Source: Methylophilus medardicus (GTDB taxonomy: Bacteria; Pseudomonadota; Gammaproteobacteria; Burkholderiales; Methylophilaceae). From it: DNA of 64,000 bases. Made by a program: the position numbers and the translations under genes. Under the pieces are notes generated by a model. That model was not told the origin of the DNA and did not search any database. It saw only the letters and a list, made by a program, of their open reading frames with translations. Shown in pieces: positions 9,228 to 18,095 of this stretch; within the stretch, counting starts at the first letter, position 1, and the number at the start of each line of letters is the position of its first letter. Location: contig NZ_CP040948.1 of assembly GCF_006363955.1 (NCBI RefSeq), forward strand, positions 434,001 to 498,000, written 5' to 3'.

Positions 9228-11147
9228 ATGGCAAAAATTATCGGCATTGATTTGGGTACGACCAACTCCTGCGTGGCAGTAATGGAAGGCGGCAAACCTC
9301 GCGTGATTGAAAACGCTGAGGGCGCCCGTACCACTCCCTCCATTATCGCTTATCAAGAAGATGGCGAGATTTTGGTCGGTGCGCCAGCCAAGCGTCAAGC
9401 CGTCACCAACCCAAAAAATACCTTGTTTGCGGTCAAGCGTTTGATCGGCCGCCGTTTTGATGAAAAAGAAGTGCAAAAAGACATCGATTTGATGCCTTAC
9501 ACCATCGCGAAAGCCGACAATGGCGACGCATGGGTCGAAGTGCGTGGCAACAAACAAGCGCCGCCACAAATCTCTGCCGAAGTATTGCGCAAAATGAAAA
9601 AAACCGCCGAAGACTATTTGGGCGAAGAAGTAACAGAAGCGGTGATTACCGTGCCAGCTTATTTTAACGACAGTCAGCGTCAGGCCACCAAAGATGCAGG
9701 CCGCATTGCGGGCTTGGATGTGAAGCGCATCATCAATGAGCCAACCGCAGCTGCGCTGGCCTTCGGCATGGACAAACAAGAAGGTGACCGCAAAATTGCC
9801 GTCTACGACTTAGGTGGCGGTACCTTTGATATTTCCATTATCGAAATTACCGAAATTGATGGCGAACACCAGTTCGAAGTGTTGTCCACCAATGGTGACA
9901 CCTTCTTAGGCGGTGAAGACTTCGATAACCGTATCATTGACTTTTTGGCGGATGAGTTCAAAAAAGAGAACGGTTTGGACTTGCGCAACGACTTGCTGGC
10001 CAAACAGCGCCTGAAAGAGGCGGCTGAAAAAGCTAAAATTGAACTGTCAGGTGCACAACAAACTGAAGTGAACCTGCCATACATCACAGCGGATGCCAGC
10101 GGCCCGAAACACTTGGTGGTGAAAATCACCCGTGCAAAACTCGAGTCATTGGTTGAAGAACTGATTGAGCGCACCATTGCACCGTGCAAAACAGCATTGA
10201 AAGACGCTGGCGTATCTCCTGCCGATATTTCTGACGTGATTTTGGTGGGCGGTCAAAGCCGCATGCCAAAAGTGCAAGAAAAAGTGAAAGAGATTTTTGG
10301 CAAAGAACCACGTAAAGACGTGAACCCAGATGAAGCGGTTGCCGTGGGTGCAGCGATTCAAGGCGGCGTGCTCAAAGGTGACGTGAAAGACGTATTGTTG
10401 CTGGACGTGACGCCATTGTCACTTGGCATTGAGACACTGGGTAGTGTGATGACCAAGTTGATCAAGAAAAACACCACGATTCCAACCAAGGCTTCGCAAG
10501 TGTTTTCAACCGCTGAAGACAATCAAAATGCAGTGACCATTCACGTGTTGCAAGGCGAGCGCGAAATGGCCGCTGGCAACAAGAGCTTGGGTCAGTTTAA
10601 CTTGAGCGATATTCCGCCCTCTCCACGTGGCATGCCACAAATTGAGGTGACTTTTGATATCGATGCGAACGGTATCTTGCATGTGTCTGCCAAAGACAAA
10701 GCCACTGGCAAAGAAAACAAAATCACTATTAAGGCTAACTCCGGCTTGTCTGAAGAAGAAATTCAACGCATGGAAGAAGATGCAGCGAAATATGCGGACG
10801 AAGACAAAAAATTACGTGAACTGGTGGATGCCCGTAACCAAGCGGATAGCGTGCTGCACAGCGTGAAAAAATCACTGGCTGAGCATGGCGACAAGATCGA
10901 AGCGGACGAAAAAACTAAGATTGAAGACGCGATTAAAGCGCTTGAAGAAGTGGTTAAAGATGGCGATGACAAAGAAGTGATCGAGGCTAAAACCAATGCT
11001 CTGATGGAAGCTTCGCAAAAACTAGGCGAAAAAGTCTATGCTGAACAACAAGCACAGGCGAACACTGAAAGCGCGCAACCTGAAGCAGAAAAAACGGTTG
11101 AAGGCGATGTGGTGGATGCCGAGTTTGAAGAAGTGAAAAAGGACTAA
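9228..11147 (+). CDS. dnaK: Chaperone DnaK (Hsp70)
   Basis: ATP-driven Hsp70 chaperone of 639 aa. The nucleotide-binding domain starts [18 protein letters not shown] and contains [26 protein letters not shown] and [13 protein letters not shown]. The substrate-binding domain has [16 protein letters not shown], followed by the helical lid. The tail ends EEVKKD, the conserved acidic DnaK terminus that contacts partners. Length and domain order are normal. It is separated from dnaJ by a strong terminator-like hairpin and a second hairpin, so dnaJ is probably expressed at a lower level or from readthrough. Confidence 0.99.
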   Translation: MAKIIGIDLGTTNSCVAVMEGGKPRVIENAEGARTTPSIIAYQEDGEILVGAPAKRQAVTNPKNTLFAVKRLIGRRFDEKEVQKDIDLMPYTIAKADNGDAWVEVRGNKQAPPQISAEVLRKMKKTAEDYLGEEVTEAVITVPAYFNDSQRQATKDAGRIAGLDVKRIINEPTAAALAFGMDKQEGDRKIAVYDLGGGTFDISIIEITEIDGEHQFEVLSTNGDTFLGGEDFDNRIIDFLADEFKKENGLDLRNDLLAKQRLKEAAEKAKIELSGAQQTEVNLPYITADASGPKHLVVKITRAKLESLVEELIERTIAPCKTALKDAGVSPADISDVILVGGQSRMPKVQEKVKEIFGKEPRKDVNPDEAVAVGAAIQGGVLKGDVKDVLLLDVTPLSLGIETLGSVMTKLIKKNTTIPTKASQVFSTAEDNQNAVTIHVLQGEREMAAGNKSLGQFNLSDIPPSPRGMPQIEVTFDIDANGILHVSAKDKATGKENKITIKANSGLSEEEIQRMEEDAAKYADEDKKLRELVDARNQADSVLHSVKKSLAEHGDKIEADEKTKIEDAIKALEEVVKDGDDKEVIEAKTNALMEASQKLGEKVYAEQQAQANTESAQPEAEKTVEGDVVDAEFEEVKKD

Positions 11148-11157
11148 GCTTGAAAAT

Positions 11158-11186
11158 GGCGAGTATGCAGGTACTCGCCTTTTTTT
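11158..11186 (+). terminator. Rho-independent terminator or attenuator between dnaK and dnaJ
   Basis: GGCGAGTA (11158-11165), a 6-nt loop and TACTCGCC (11172-11179) form an 8-bp stem followed by a seven-T run (11180-11186). It begins just after the dnaK stop and would end many transcripts before dnaJ. Confidence 0.8.
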
Positions 11187-11198
11187 AATGATGCCGGC

Positions 11199-11228
11199 AA
11201 ACACACTCCGCAAATTGCGGGTGTGTTT
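11199..11228 (+). other. Second hairpin between dnaK and dnaJ
   Basis: ACACAC and CCGCAA pair with TTGCGG and GTGTGT around a single bulged T (11207), giving a long stem within 11199-11228. There is no clean T run, so it is more likely an RNA-stability or processing element protecting the 5' end of dnaJ mRNA than a terminator. Confidence 0.5.
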
Positions 11229-11263
11229 GTCTTTATGGCACAAGCGTATTAAACGGAAAAACT

Positions 11264-12391
11264 ATGGCAGCCGCAAAAAAAGATTATTACGAAGTGTTGG
11301 GTGTGAACCGTGACGCCAGTGAAGAAGAAATCAAAAAAGCCTTCAAAAAACTGGCAATGAAGTTTCACCCTGACCGCAATCCGGATAACCCGAAAGCTGA
11401 AGAGAGTTTTAAAGAAGCCAAAGAAGCCTATGAGATTCTGAGCGATGAGCAAAAGCGCGCCGCTTATGACCAATACGGCCATGCAGGCGTCGATCAGAGC
11501 ATGGGCGGTGGTGGCTTTGGCGGATTCAACTCCGGCAACTTCAGTGATGCCTTTGGCGATATTTTTGGCGATATTTTCGGTGGTGCGCGCAATCAGCGTT
11601 CAAACGTCTATCGTGGTGCCGATTTGCGTTACAACCTCGAAATCTCGCTTGAGGATGCCGCCAGAGGGACTGAAACCAAGATTCGCATTCCAGTCCAAAC
11701 CAGTTGTGAAACTTGTCATGGCTCAGGCGCCCGTCCTGGTACCTCCCCGGTGACCTGCACCACCTGTAATGGGCATGGTCAGGTGCGTATGCAGCAAGGT
11801 TTTTTCTCGGTTCAGCAAACCTGCCCAAAATGTCACGGCACCGGAAAAATGGTGAAAGAGCCTTGCCCGACCTGCCATGGCGGCGGTCGTGTCAAACAAA
11901 ACAAGACCTTGAACGTCAAAATCCCCGCGGGTGTAGACGAAGGCGATCGCATTCGCTTGAGTGGTGAGGGCGAAGCGGGCGTCAATGGCGGGCCGACCGG
12001 TGATTTGTATGTAGTGGTTCACCTCAAAGAACATGCCATTTTTCAGCGTGATGGCGCAAATCTGCATTGTGAAATGCCGATCAGCTTTAGTACCGCTGCA
12101 TTGGGCGGTGAAATTGAAGTCCCAACCTTGGATGGCGCTGCAAAAATGAAGATTCCGGCTGAAACACAAACCGGTGGTGTGTTCCGCTTGCGTGGCAAAG
12201 GGATCAAGCCTTTGCGCTCCAGCGAACATGGGGACCTGATGGTGCATGTGGTGGTTGAGACGCCTGTGCGACTGACTGAAAAACAAAAAGATCTGTTACG
12301 CGAGTTTGAAAGCAGCACGCAAGCCGATGCTGGTAAACACAGCCCTAAAAATAAAAGCTGGGTAGATAAAGCGCGCGATTTTTTCAGTTAA
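11264..12391 (+). CDS. dnaJ: Chaperone DnaJ (Hsp40)
   Basis: Type I J-protein of 375 aa that stimulates DnaK ATPase and delivers clients. The N-terminal J-domain contains the HPD triplet ([11 protein letters not shown]). A Gly/Phe-rich linker ([13 protein letters not shown]) follows, then four zinc-binding repeats [24 protein letters not shown] and CPTCHGGG, and the C-terminal peptide-binding domains. All features are intact. It is the last gene of the heat-shock run. Confidence 0.98.
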   Translation: MAAAKKDYYEVLGVNRDASEEEIKKAFKKLAMKFHPDRNPDNPKAEESFKEAKEAYEILSDEQKRAAYDQYGHAGVDQSMGGGGFGGFNSGNFSDAFGDIFGDIFGGARNQRSNVYRGADLRYNLEISLEDAARGTETKIRIPVQTSCETCHGSGARPGTSPVTCTTCNGHGQVRMQQGFFSVQQTCPKCHGTGKMVKEPCPTCHGGGRVKQNKTLNVKIPAGVDEGDRIRLSGEGEAGVNGGPTGDLYVVVHLKEHAIFQRDGANLHCEMPISFSTAALGGEIEVPTLDGAAKMKIPAETQTGGVFRLRGKGIKPLRSSEHGDLMVHVVVETPVRLTEKQKDLLREFESSTQADAGKHSPKNKSWVDKARDFFS

Positions 12392-12408
12392 TTACTTGTG
12401 GTAGCTTG

Positions 12409-12461
12409 GCGTATGGCTTGGTAATCTCTCGATTGCTAAGCCATACGCTATTTCGTTTTTT
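12409..12461 (+). terminator. Rho-independent terminator after dnaJ
   Basis: GCGTATGGCTT (12409-12419) pairs perfectly with AAGCCATACGC (12438-12448) around an 18-nt loop. TATTTCGTTTTTT follows. It ends the grpE-dnaK-dnaJ unit. Confidence 0.75.
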
Positions 12462-12598
12462 AATCGATTGCTTTCAACGGCGCTTGCAAGTTGTTGTTTT
12501 TATTAAAGTTACAATTTAATAACAATTAAATTTTGGCTTTTACAATTCAGTTACAGCTTGGTCAAATTACTGCAATAACTCCTCCCTAAAATGAACTC

Positions 12599-12721
12599 AT
12601 CTTTAAACGAAACACAAAATGTTTTGTTTGATGGCTGGTTTAGTTGATTTTTCGACGACTAGTATTGATTTCCTCCTGATCCAAACCCCCTTTTAACCCG
12701 CATTAGCGGGTTTCTTTTTTT
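12599..12721 (+). ncRNA. Candidate small RNA with exposed CCUCC motif
   Basis: A terminator with no gene upstream of it follows a TAAAAT -10 box at 12587-12592, which predicts a transcript of about 120 nt. The predicted RNA has an A/U-rich hairpin (ACAAAA 12614-12619 with TTTTGT 12622-12627). An unpaired stretch then contains CCTCC (about 12672-12676) and a run of five C (12686-12690), before the terminal stem with a poly-U tail. C-rich loops that pair with Shine-Dalgarno sequences plus a U-tailed terminator are typical of trans-acting sRNAs. The -35 box is poor and no homology could be checked. Confidence 0.4.
12695..12721 (+). terminator. Orphan Rho-independent terminator
   Basis: AACCCGC (12695-12701), ATTA loop and GCGGGTT (12706-12712), then TCTTTTTTT. 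It lies 230 bp beyond the dnaJ terminator with no open reading frame between, which is the main reason to suspect a non-coding transcript here. Confidence 0.8.
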
Positions 12722-12847
12722 GTGCGCTCACCTGCTTCCTCATCGCCATGATACGGGCGGGGTGGCCTGTGCTAACAACATCGTTTATGATGACATGCAT
12801 TGTTGGTATGTTTCTTGTTGAGAACGATGTCTGAGCACACTTAAATC

Positions 12848-13639
12848 ATGTTGAAAATCGCTATTTTTAATCAGAAAGCTGGCGTAGGCGCGACGACCAC
12901 TGCACTGAATCTGGCGGCTGCCTGCTATCGCAAAAAACGTCAGGTCGCTTTATTGGATATGGACCCGCAGGCCAGGCTGACTGAAATCTACAAGCACACT
13001 GGGTTAAATCTCCAGCAGCATTTGTTCAAGTTTTATCAGGAGGCGACCCCTCTCGATAGTTTGTGTCAGCCTTTACGGAATGGTTTGCAGTTGATCCCCG
13101 CCAGCCCTGAGTTGGTGAAGGTGGATGCCCAATGCGGACGTGGGCCGGCAACGTTGCAGAAACTCGGGCAAGGGCTACAAGTGTTGGCGCAAGCACAGCC
13201 GGCGTTAGAGGTGCTGATGGACTGTTGTCCCTGCATAGGCGTTCTACCCCTGAGTGCGGTGTTCGCCAGCGATTTGGTGTTAGTGCCGGTGGCCACAGAT
13301 TACTTGTCGATTCACTCTGCAGTGAAAATGGACAAAGCACTGAATGCCTTGCAGCCGGTATTAAAACGCAAGATTCAGCGCCGTTATTTGTTGACGCGGG
13401 CGGAGAAGCGCAAAGCCATGACCACCGAAGTTGAGTTAGAGATGCGCCGTTTGTTTGGTAGCGAGGTGTTGATCAGTAAAATCCACGAGCACGCAGCCTT
13501 GGCCGAGAGTGCGCGCATGGGGCAGCATGTGTTTGAATACGATGCGGACAGTAGCGCTGCACAAGACTTCATGGCATTGTACTTTGAGCTGCAAGATGTC
13601 ATTAAACAACTCCCGCGCCCAACGCCTGTGGCAGCCTGA
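12848..13639 (+). CDS. ParA/MinD-like ATPase with altered P-loop
   Basis: A 263-aa protein of the ParA/SIMIBI class. The fold is indicated by the N-terminal IAIFNQKAGVGATTTALNLA and by LLDMDPQAR in the switch region. The deviant Walker A motif normally reads KGGxGKTT. Here it is KAGVGATT (residues 10-17): the signature lysine is kept but the phosphate-binding lysine is alanine. The usual catalytic region is also replaced by MDCCPCIGVLPL. No parB lies beside it and it stands between a possible sRNA and corA. The partner and cargo are unknown, and it may bind ATP poorly or act as a non-hydrolysing homologue. Confidence 0.8.
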   Translation: MLKIAIFNQKAGVGATTTALNLAAACYRKKRQVALLDMDPQARLTEIYKHTGLNLQQHLFKFYQEATPLDSLCQPLRNGLQLIPASPELVKVDAQCGRGPATLQKLGQGLQVLAQAQPALEVLMDCCPCIGVLPLSAVFASDLVLVPVATDYLSIHSAVKMDKALNALQPVLKRKIQRRYLLTRAEKRKAMTTEVELEMRRLFGSEVLISKIHEHAALAESARMGQHVFEYDADSSAAQDFMALYFELQDVIKQLPRPTPVAA

Positions 13640-13641
13640 AG

Positions 13642-14775
13642 CTAAGCTTCTCTTCGACTACTTAACCATTGTCGCCGCCAAAACACGAGCAACATGGCGA
13701 CTGCAATCCCCAGCATCATGAGAATGGCCCACCAAAATCCTTGCGGGTCCTTTAGCCAAGGCATTTCATTGAAATTCATGCCAAAAATCCCAGCGATCAG
13801 CGTGGCTGGCATGAACAGCATCGCGACCACTGTCAATGCACGCACTTCAAGATTGACCCGCTGACTGAGGCTGGTCATGTAAATGTCCATCAAGCCGCTC
13901 AGCGTGTCGCGAATAGCCTCTAAGGATTCTGTGAAATGAACGGTATGGTCATACAAATCACGCAGGTAGGGCAGGGTTTGGGCACTGAAAAACCCATGTT
14001 CATTGCGAATCAAGCTGTTGAGGACTTCACGCAATGGCCATACCGCCCGCCGCAGCTGTATCGTGACATGCTTGAGGCGGTGAATATTCTGTAAATCTTC
14101 TGGGCTCGGATGGTTGAGCAGATGGTTTTCAAGCCGCTCGGCATCCTCATTAATGGCCTCCAGTACTTGAAAGTAGCGCTCCATTAGACTGTCGAGAAGC
14201 GCATAACACAAATAATCTGGCCCACTTTGTCGGATTAAAAGCTGACCTTGACGCAGGCGTTCACGCACGGGTTCAAAACTTCCGGAAGGCCTTTCTTGAA
14301 AAGTCAGTAACCACTCGCGGCCGAGTGCCATGCTGATTTGTTCAGAGCTGACACTCATGCTTTCGCTATCGTAGTAAAACAGCCGCGTCTCCAAAAACAG
14401 ATAATCCGGGTAAATATCTAATTTTGGGCGTTGTTCAGTATTTAGGATGTCGTCTAGCACCAGTGGATGCAGTTTGAAGCGCCGTGCGACCGCTTGTAGT
14501 AGCGCAATATCAAGTACCCCATGCACATTGATCCAAGCAACATGCGCAGGGGGCGCCTGCCAATCTGTGATCTCTTTCAGGGTCAGTTGCTGCGACAAGA
14601 TGTCCTGATCGTTGTAGCAAATCTTGTGGATCGTGGCACTGGGAGATGTCGCGCCCTCAACCGCTACGATAGCTTCTGCGGTATTGTTGCCCAATAATCT
14701 GTGTTTGCGATGCGAATGTTTACGTCTGGCCATCATTAATCCATGTCTAAAGGCCGTTTTAGCATAAGCGTTCAT
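13642..14775 (-). CDS. corA: CorA-like magnesium/cobalt transporter
   Basis: Pentameric inner-membrane divalent-cation channel of the 2-TM-GxN family. The 377-aa protein has a large N-terminal cytoplasmic domain, a long helical stalk and two C-terminal membrane helices. The signature loop GMNFNEMPWL lies between the helices. The C-terminus WRRQWLSSRREA is basic, as expected. The first ATG at 14775 is used; MMARRKH 14 residues in is an alternative. It is convergent with the ParA-like gene, with two bases between the stops and no obvious terminator. Confidence 0.9.
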   Translation of the reverse strand: MNAYAKTAFRHGLMMARRKHSHRKHRLLGNNTAEAIVAVEGATSPSATIHKICYNDQDILSQQLTLKEITDWQAPPAHVAWINVHGVLDIALLQAVARRFKLHPLVLDDILNTEQRPKLDIYPDYLFLETRLFYYDSESMSVSSEQISMALGREWLLTFQERPSGSFEPVRERLRQGQLLIRQSGPDYLCYALLDSLMERYFQVLEAINEDAERLENHLLNHPSPEDLQNIHRLKHVTIQLRRAVWPLREVLNSLIRNEHGFFSAQTLPYLRDLYDHTVHFTESLEAIRDTLSGLMDIYMTSLSQRVNLEVRALTVVAMLFMPATLIAGIFGMNFNEMPWLKDPQGFWWAILMMLGIAVAMLLVFWRRQWLSSRREA

Positions 14776-14793
14776 GCGCTGGAAATCAACCCG

Positions 14794-14821
14794 TTGGCGG
14801 GCGCGGCGGGGACTCTATGCT
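14794..14821 (+). promoter_or_regulatory. Possible aroC promoter
   Basis: TTGGCG (14794-14799), a 16-bp spacer and TATGCT (14816-14821) lie in the short gap between divergent corA and aroC. TAAAAT immediately downstream is an alternative -10 box with a longer spacer. Confidence 0.35.
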
Positions 14822-14854
14822 AAAATAAAGAAAATTATTGATTGAGAGCTACGC

Positions 14855-15946
14855 ATGTCTGGCAATACCATTGGCACCTTGTTTACCTTGACCTCGTTTG
14901 GCGAGTCACACGGCCCTGGCATTGGCGGGATTGTCGATGGATGCCCGCCAGGGCTCGAACTCAGCGCTGCCGATTTGCAGGTAGATCTTGATCGCCGCAA
15001 ACCGGGCACCTCGCGCCATGTGACCCAGCGTGCAGAAGCCGACGAAGTGGAGATTCTGTCTGGCGTGTTTGAGGGGAAAACGACAGGGACCCCGATTGGT
15101 TTGCTGATTCGGAATACCGACCAGCGTTCGCAAGATTACAGCAAGATCATGGATACTTTCCGCCCAGGCCATGCGGATTACACCTATAGCCAAAAATATG
15201 GCATCCGCGATTATCGGGGTGGTGGTCGCTCTAGTGCGCGCGAAACCGCTGTGCGTGTGGCGGCGGGTGCGATTGCTAAAAAGTGGCTCAAGCAACAATA
15301 TGGTGTGCAAGTTCGGGGCTATCTGAGTCAACTTGGTGACATTAAAATTCCATTTGTAAACTGGGACGCCTTGGCGGTGGAGGGCAACGCGTTTTTTTCA
15401 CCCAATGTTGAAATTTTGCCGCAACTTGAGGCTTACATGGATCAGATCCGCAGCGAACGTGATTCAGTCGGTGCGCAAATCACAGTGGTGGCAGAAAATG
15501 TGCCCGTCGGTTTAGGCGAGCCGGTGTTTGACCGTCTCGATGCCGATATCGCGCATGCCATGATGGGCATCAACGCGGTAAAAGGCATTGAAATTGGCGC
15601 GGGCTTTGCGTCTGTGGCGCAGCGTGGCAGTGTGCACAGTGATGAATTAACGCCTGAGGGCTTTGCGACCAATCACGCAGGCGGTATTTTGGGCGGTATT
15701 TCTAGTGGCCAAGCGATTGTCGTCAACGTCGCGTTTAAGCCGACCTCCAGCATTCCACAACAACGCCACTCGATCAATCAGGCAGGGGAACCGGTGTTAA
15801 TGCAAACGACAGGTCGTCACGATCCTTGCGTCGGCATCCGCGCGACGCCGATTGTTGAAGCCATGCTGGCTCTGGTGCTGATGGATCATGCTTTACGCCA
15901 TCGTGGTCAGAATGCCGATGTGCATTCGGATCTCCGCAATCTTTAA
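14855..15946 (+). CDS. aroC: Chorismate synthase
   Basis: FMN-dependent lyase making chorismate from EPSP, the last step of the shikimate pathway. The protein is 363 aa. It begins with [20 protein letters not shown] and contains [14 protein letters not shown] and [19 protein letters not shown], the flavin and phosphate-binding segments. [16 protein letters not shown] is near the end. Length and motifs are normal. It is transcribed away from corA and followed by an MFS transporter gene 57 bp downstream. Confidence 0.98.
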   Translation: MSGNTIGTLFTLTSFGESHGPGIGGIVDGCPPGLELSAADLQVDLDRRKPGTSRHVTQRAEADEVEILSGVFEGKTTGTPIGLLIRNTDQRSQDYSKIMDTFRPGHADYTYSQKYGIRDYRGGGRSSARETAVRVAAGAIAKKWLKQQYGVQVRGYLSQLGDIKIPFVNWDALAVEGNAFFSPNVEILPQLEAYMDQIRSERDSVGAQITVVAENVPVGLGEPVFDRLDADIAHAMMGINAVKGIEIGAGFASVAQRGSVHSDELTPEGFATNHAGGILGGISSGQAIVVNVAFKPTSSIPQQRHSINQAGEPVLMQTTGRHDPCVGIRATPIVEAMLALVLMDHALRHRGQNADVHSDLRNL

Positions 15947-15956
15947 GCCCCTCATT

Positions 15957-15978
15957 CACCCGGGCATCCGTCCGGGTG
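15957..15978 (+). other. Hairpin between aroC and the MFS gene
   Basis: CACCCGG (15957-15963) pairs with CCGGGTG (15972-15978) around an 8-nt loop. No T run follows, so it may protect the aroC mRNA 3' end or dampen readthrough rather than terminate fully. Confidence 0.4.
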
Positions 15979-16003
15979 CACTTGATCTACGCGCGAGATA
16001 CTC

Positions 16004-17176
16004 ATGAGCCACGCCTTACATTTCAATCTCTCGCGCTTCTATTTTATCTACTACTTTTTTGTCGGTGCGTTTGTCCCTTATTGGGGGCTGTATCTCACCG
16101 CAGAGTCCTTTTCGCCAGCTGATATTGGCGTTTTGATGTCGTTGTTTCAGTTAAGTCGGATTGTTGCACCCAATCTTTGGGGCTGGTTGGCAGACCATAC
16201 CGGCCAGCGCGTGCGTTGGATACGCACCACGGCGTTTCTGGGTTTACTTGGCTTCATCGCCATCTTTTGGGCGCACGATTTCAGCAGCATGTTTGTCGTG
16301 ATGATCGCGCTGAGTTTATTTACCAGCTCCACCTTACCGCTCTCCGAGTCATTGGTGCTGGCGCATTTGGCAAGCACCAATGGCCATTACAGCAAAATTC
16401 GGTTGTGGGGCTCATGGGGCTTCATTTTTGCTTCTATCTTGCTTGGATACTTGACCGACTGGTTTGGTATTGCCAGTTTGCTTTGGTTTATTTTGCTAGT
16501 GCAATGCATCCTGTTTGCACTGACTTGGAAGTTGCCGGAGGCGCATGTGCCGCCGCACCCGCATGATGACTTTTCCGTCTGGCAGATCCTCAAGCAGCCC
16601 GCGGTGCTCTCGTTGCTGATTGGTTGTGCCATGATGGTGACCGCACATGGGTTGATGTATAACTTTTATTCGATCTATCTGGCGGAGCACGGCTACAGCA
16701 AAGGCATGATCGGCTGGTTATGGTCTTTAGGGGTGATCTGTGAGATTGGTATTTTTATGAAAATGCCGTGGATTATGGCGCGTTTTAAACTCAAAACCAT
16801 TTTGCTAGTGAGCCTGCTGATCGGTGTTGTACGTTTTAGTATGATGGGTTTGGTGCCGGATAACCTTTGGCTTTTGTTGCTTGCGCAGACCATGCATGCG
16901 TTCACGTTTGGCAGTTTTCATGCCGCGTCCGTTGAGGTGGTCACACAGTATTTTAATGGACGTCATCAGGCGAAGGGCCAGGCTATTTATAACAGTGTCG
17001 CCTATGGCATTGGCGGCGCCTTGGGCGGGTTGCTGGGTGGATTCGCCTTGCAGTATCTGGGCGGGCAGCTCACGTTTACCTTGGCGGCGATCTTTCCGCT
17101 GCTGGGTGCCATCATTGTGGCCGCAGGGTTGCATTTATCACAGCCATACGCACGTCGGGGCATGTTTAGTCATTGA
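16004..17176 (+). CDS. MFS transporter, HcaT-like
   Basis: Twelve-segment major facilitator protein of 390 aa. The N-terminus (FNLSRFYFIYYFFVGAFVPYW) and LVLAHLASTNGHYSKIRLWGSWGFI resemble the PP-permease/nucleoside-symporter-like branch that includes HcaT. The loop after TM2 carries WGWLADHTGQR, the MFS motif A region. The substrate cannot be told from the sequence. It may be read through from aroC, but there is no functional link to aromatic biosynthesis visible. A bidirectional terminator follows. Confidence 0.8.
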   Translation: MSHALHFNLSRFYFIYYFFVGAFVPYWGLYLTAESFSPADIGVLMSLFQLSRIVAPNLWGWLADHTGQRVRWIRTTAFLGLLGFIAIFWAHDFSSMFVVMIALSLFTSSTLPLSESLVLAHLASTNGHYSKIRLWGSWGFIFASILLGYLTDWFGIASLLWFILLVQCILFALTWKLPEAHVPPHPHDDFSVWQILKQPAVLSLLIGCAMMVTAHGLMYNFYSIYLAEHGYSKGMIGWLWSLGVICEIGIFMKMPWIMARFKLKTILLVSLLIGVVRFSMMGLVPDNLWLLLLAQTMHAFTFGSFHAASVEVVTQYFNGRHQAKGQAIYNSVAYGIGGALGGLLGGFALQYLGGQLTFTLAAIFPLLGAIIVAAGLHLSQPYARRGMFSH

Positions 17177-17196
17177 GCGGTGGCAGTGTTACACCC

Positions 17197-17227
17197 AATA
17201 AAAAGCCCGCATGCGGGCTTTTTTATT
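17197..17227. terminator. Bidirectional terminator between the MFS gene and folE2
   Basis: A near-perfect palindrome with AGCCCGC and GCGGGCT arms, a two-base centre, and A/T runs on both sides serves both converging transcripts. Confidence 0.85.
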
Positions 17228-17239
17228 GCTTGAACGTTG

Positions 17240-18046
17240 TTAGTTGACGCGCTTATCGCGCTCAATCAAAGCATACGCGCTGTGGTTGTGAATCGACTCG
17301 AAGTTTTCAGACTCCACCACATATTTGACGATGCGTTTTTCATCGTTTAATTGTGCAGCCACATCACGGACCATGTCTTCCACAAATTTCGGATTGTCGT
17401 AGGCACGCTCTGTGACATATTTTTCATCAGGACGTTTGAGCAAGCCATAAAGTTGGCAAGACGCTTGGTCTTCAATCAACGTGATGAGGTCTTCTAGCCA
17501 CATAAATTCGTTTAATAATGCGGTGACGGTCACGTGTGAGCGCTGATTATGGGCACCGTAGTCAGAGATTTTTTTGCTGCATGGACACAGGCTTGTCACA
17601 GGCACCATCACTTGCACCGTGATTTCGAACTTACCATTTTTAATCTCGCCAATAAAAGTCACTTCGTAATCAAGCAGACTTTTGACACCAGATACCGGCG
17701 CCGCTTTATTGATGAAATAAGGGAAACGCATTTCAACATACCCAGACTCGGCTTCGAGGCGCTCGACCATTTGGCGCAAAATCGTCTCAAAGGAGTCGAT
17801 TGAAATGGCATGCTCGTTCATGTTTAGGATCTCGACAAAGCGAGACATGTGCGTGCCCTTGAAGTTGTGCGGTAGATGCACGTACATATCAAACAAGGCA
17901 ACAGTGTGCTGTTCACCACCAGATTTGTCTTTAACAATGACTGGATGACGAATAGATTTAATGCCGACTTTATTGATGTCCAGTCTGCGCACATCCGGCG
18001 TATTCTGCACGTCTTCAATCGTCGTTGGGATCACGGGTTGATTCAT
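17240..18046 (-). CDS. folE2: GTP cyclohydrolase FolE2 (type IB)
   Basis: Converts GTP to dihydroneopterin triphosphate, the first step of folate (and queuosine-precursor) synthesis, with relaxed metal needs compared with the zinc enzyme FolE. The protein is 268 aa. The family signature [19 protein letters not shown] is present, including the metal-binding Cys. The opening [18 protein letters not shown] is typical of betaproteobacterial FolE2. It follows dxs on the same strand by about 50 bp, so it is likely the last gene of xseB-ispA-dxs-folE2. No zinc-responsive operator was recognised. Confidence 0.94.
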   Translation of the reverse strand: MNQPVIPTTIEDVQNTPDVRRLDINKVGIKSIRHPVIVKDKSGGEQHTVALFDMYVHLPHNFKGTHMSRFVEILNMNEHAISIDSFETILRQMVERLEAESGYVEMRFPYFINKAAPVSGVKSLLDYEVTFIGEIKNGKFEITVQVMVPVTSLCPCSKKISDYGAHNQRSHVTVTALLNEFMWLEDLITLIEDQASCQLYGLLKRPDEKYVTERAYDNPKFVEDMVRDVAAQLNDEKRIVKYVVESENFESIHNHSAYALIERDKRVN

Positions 18047-18095
18047 TAGCGTTCCATGGCGGAAAATCTCGCCTGTTGGTTAATAGTTGAGTTTA

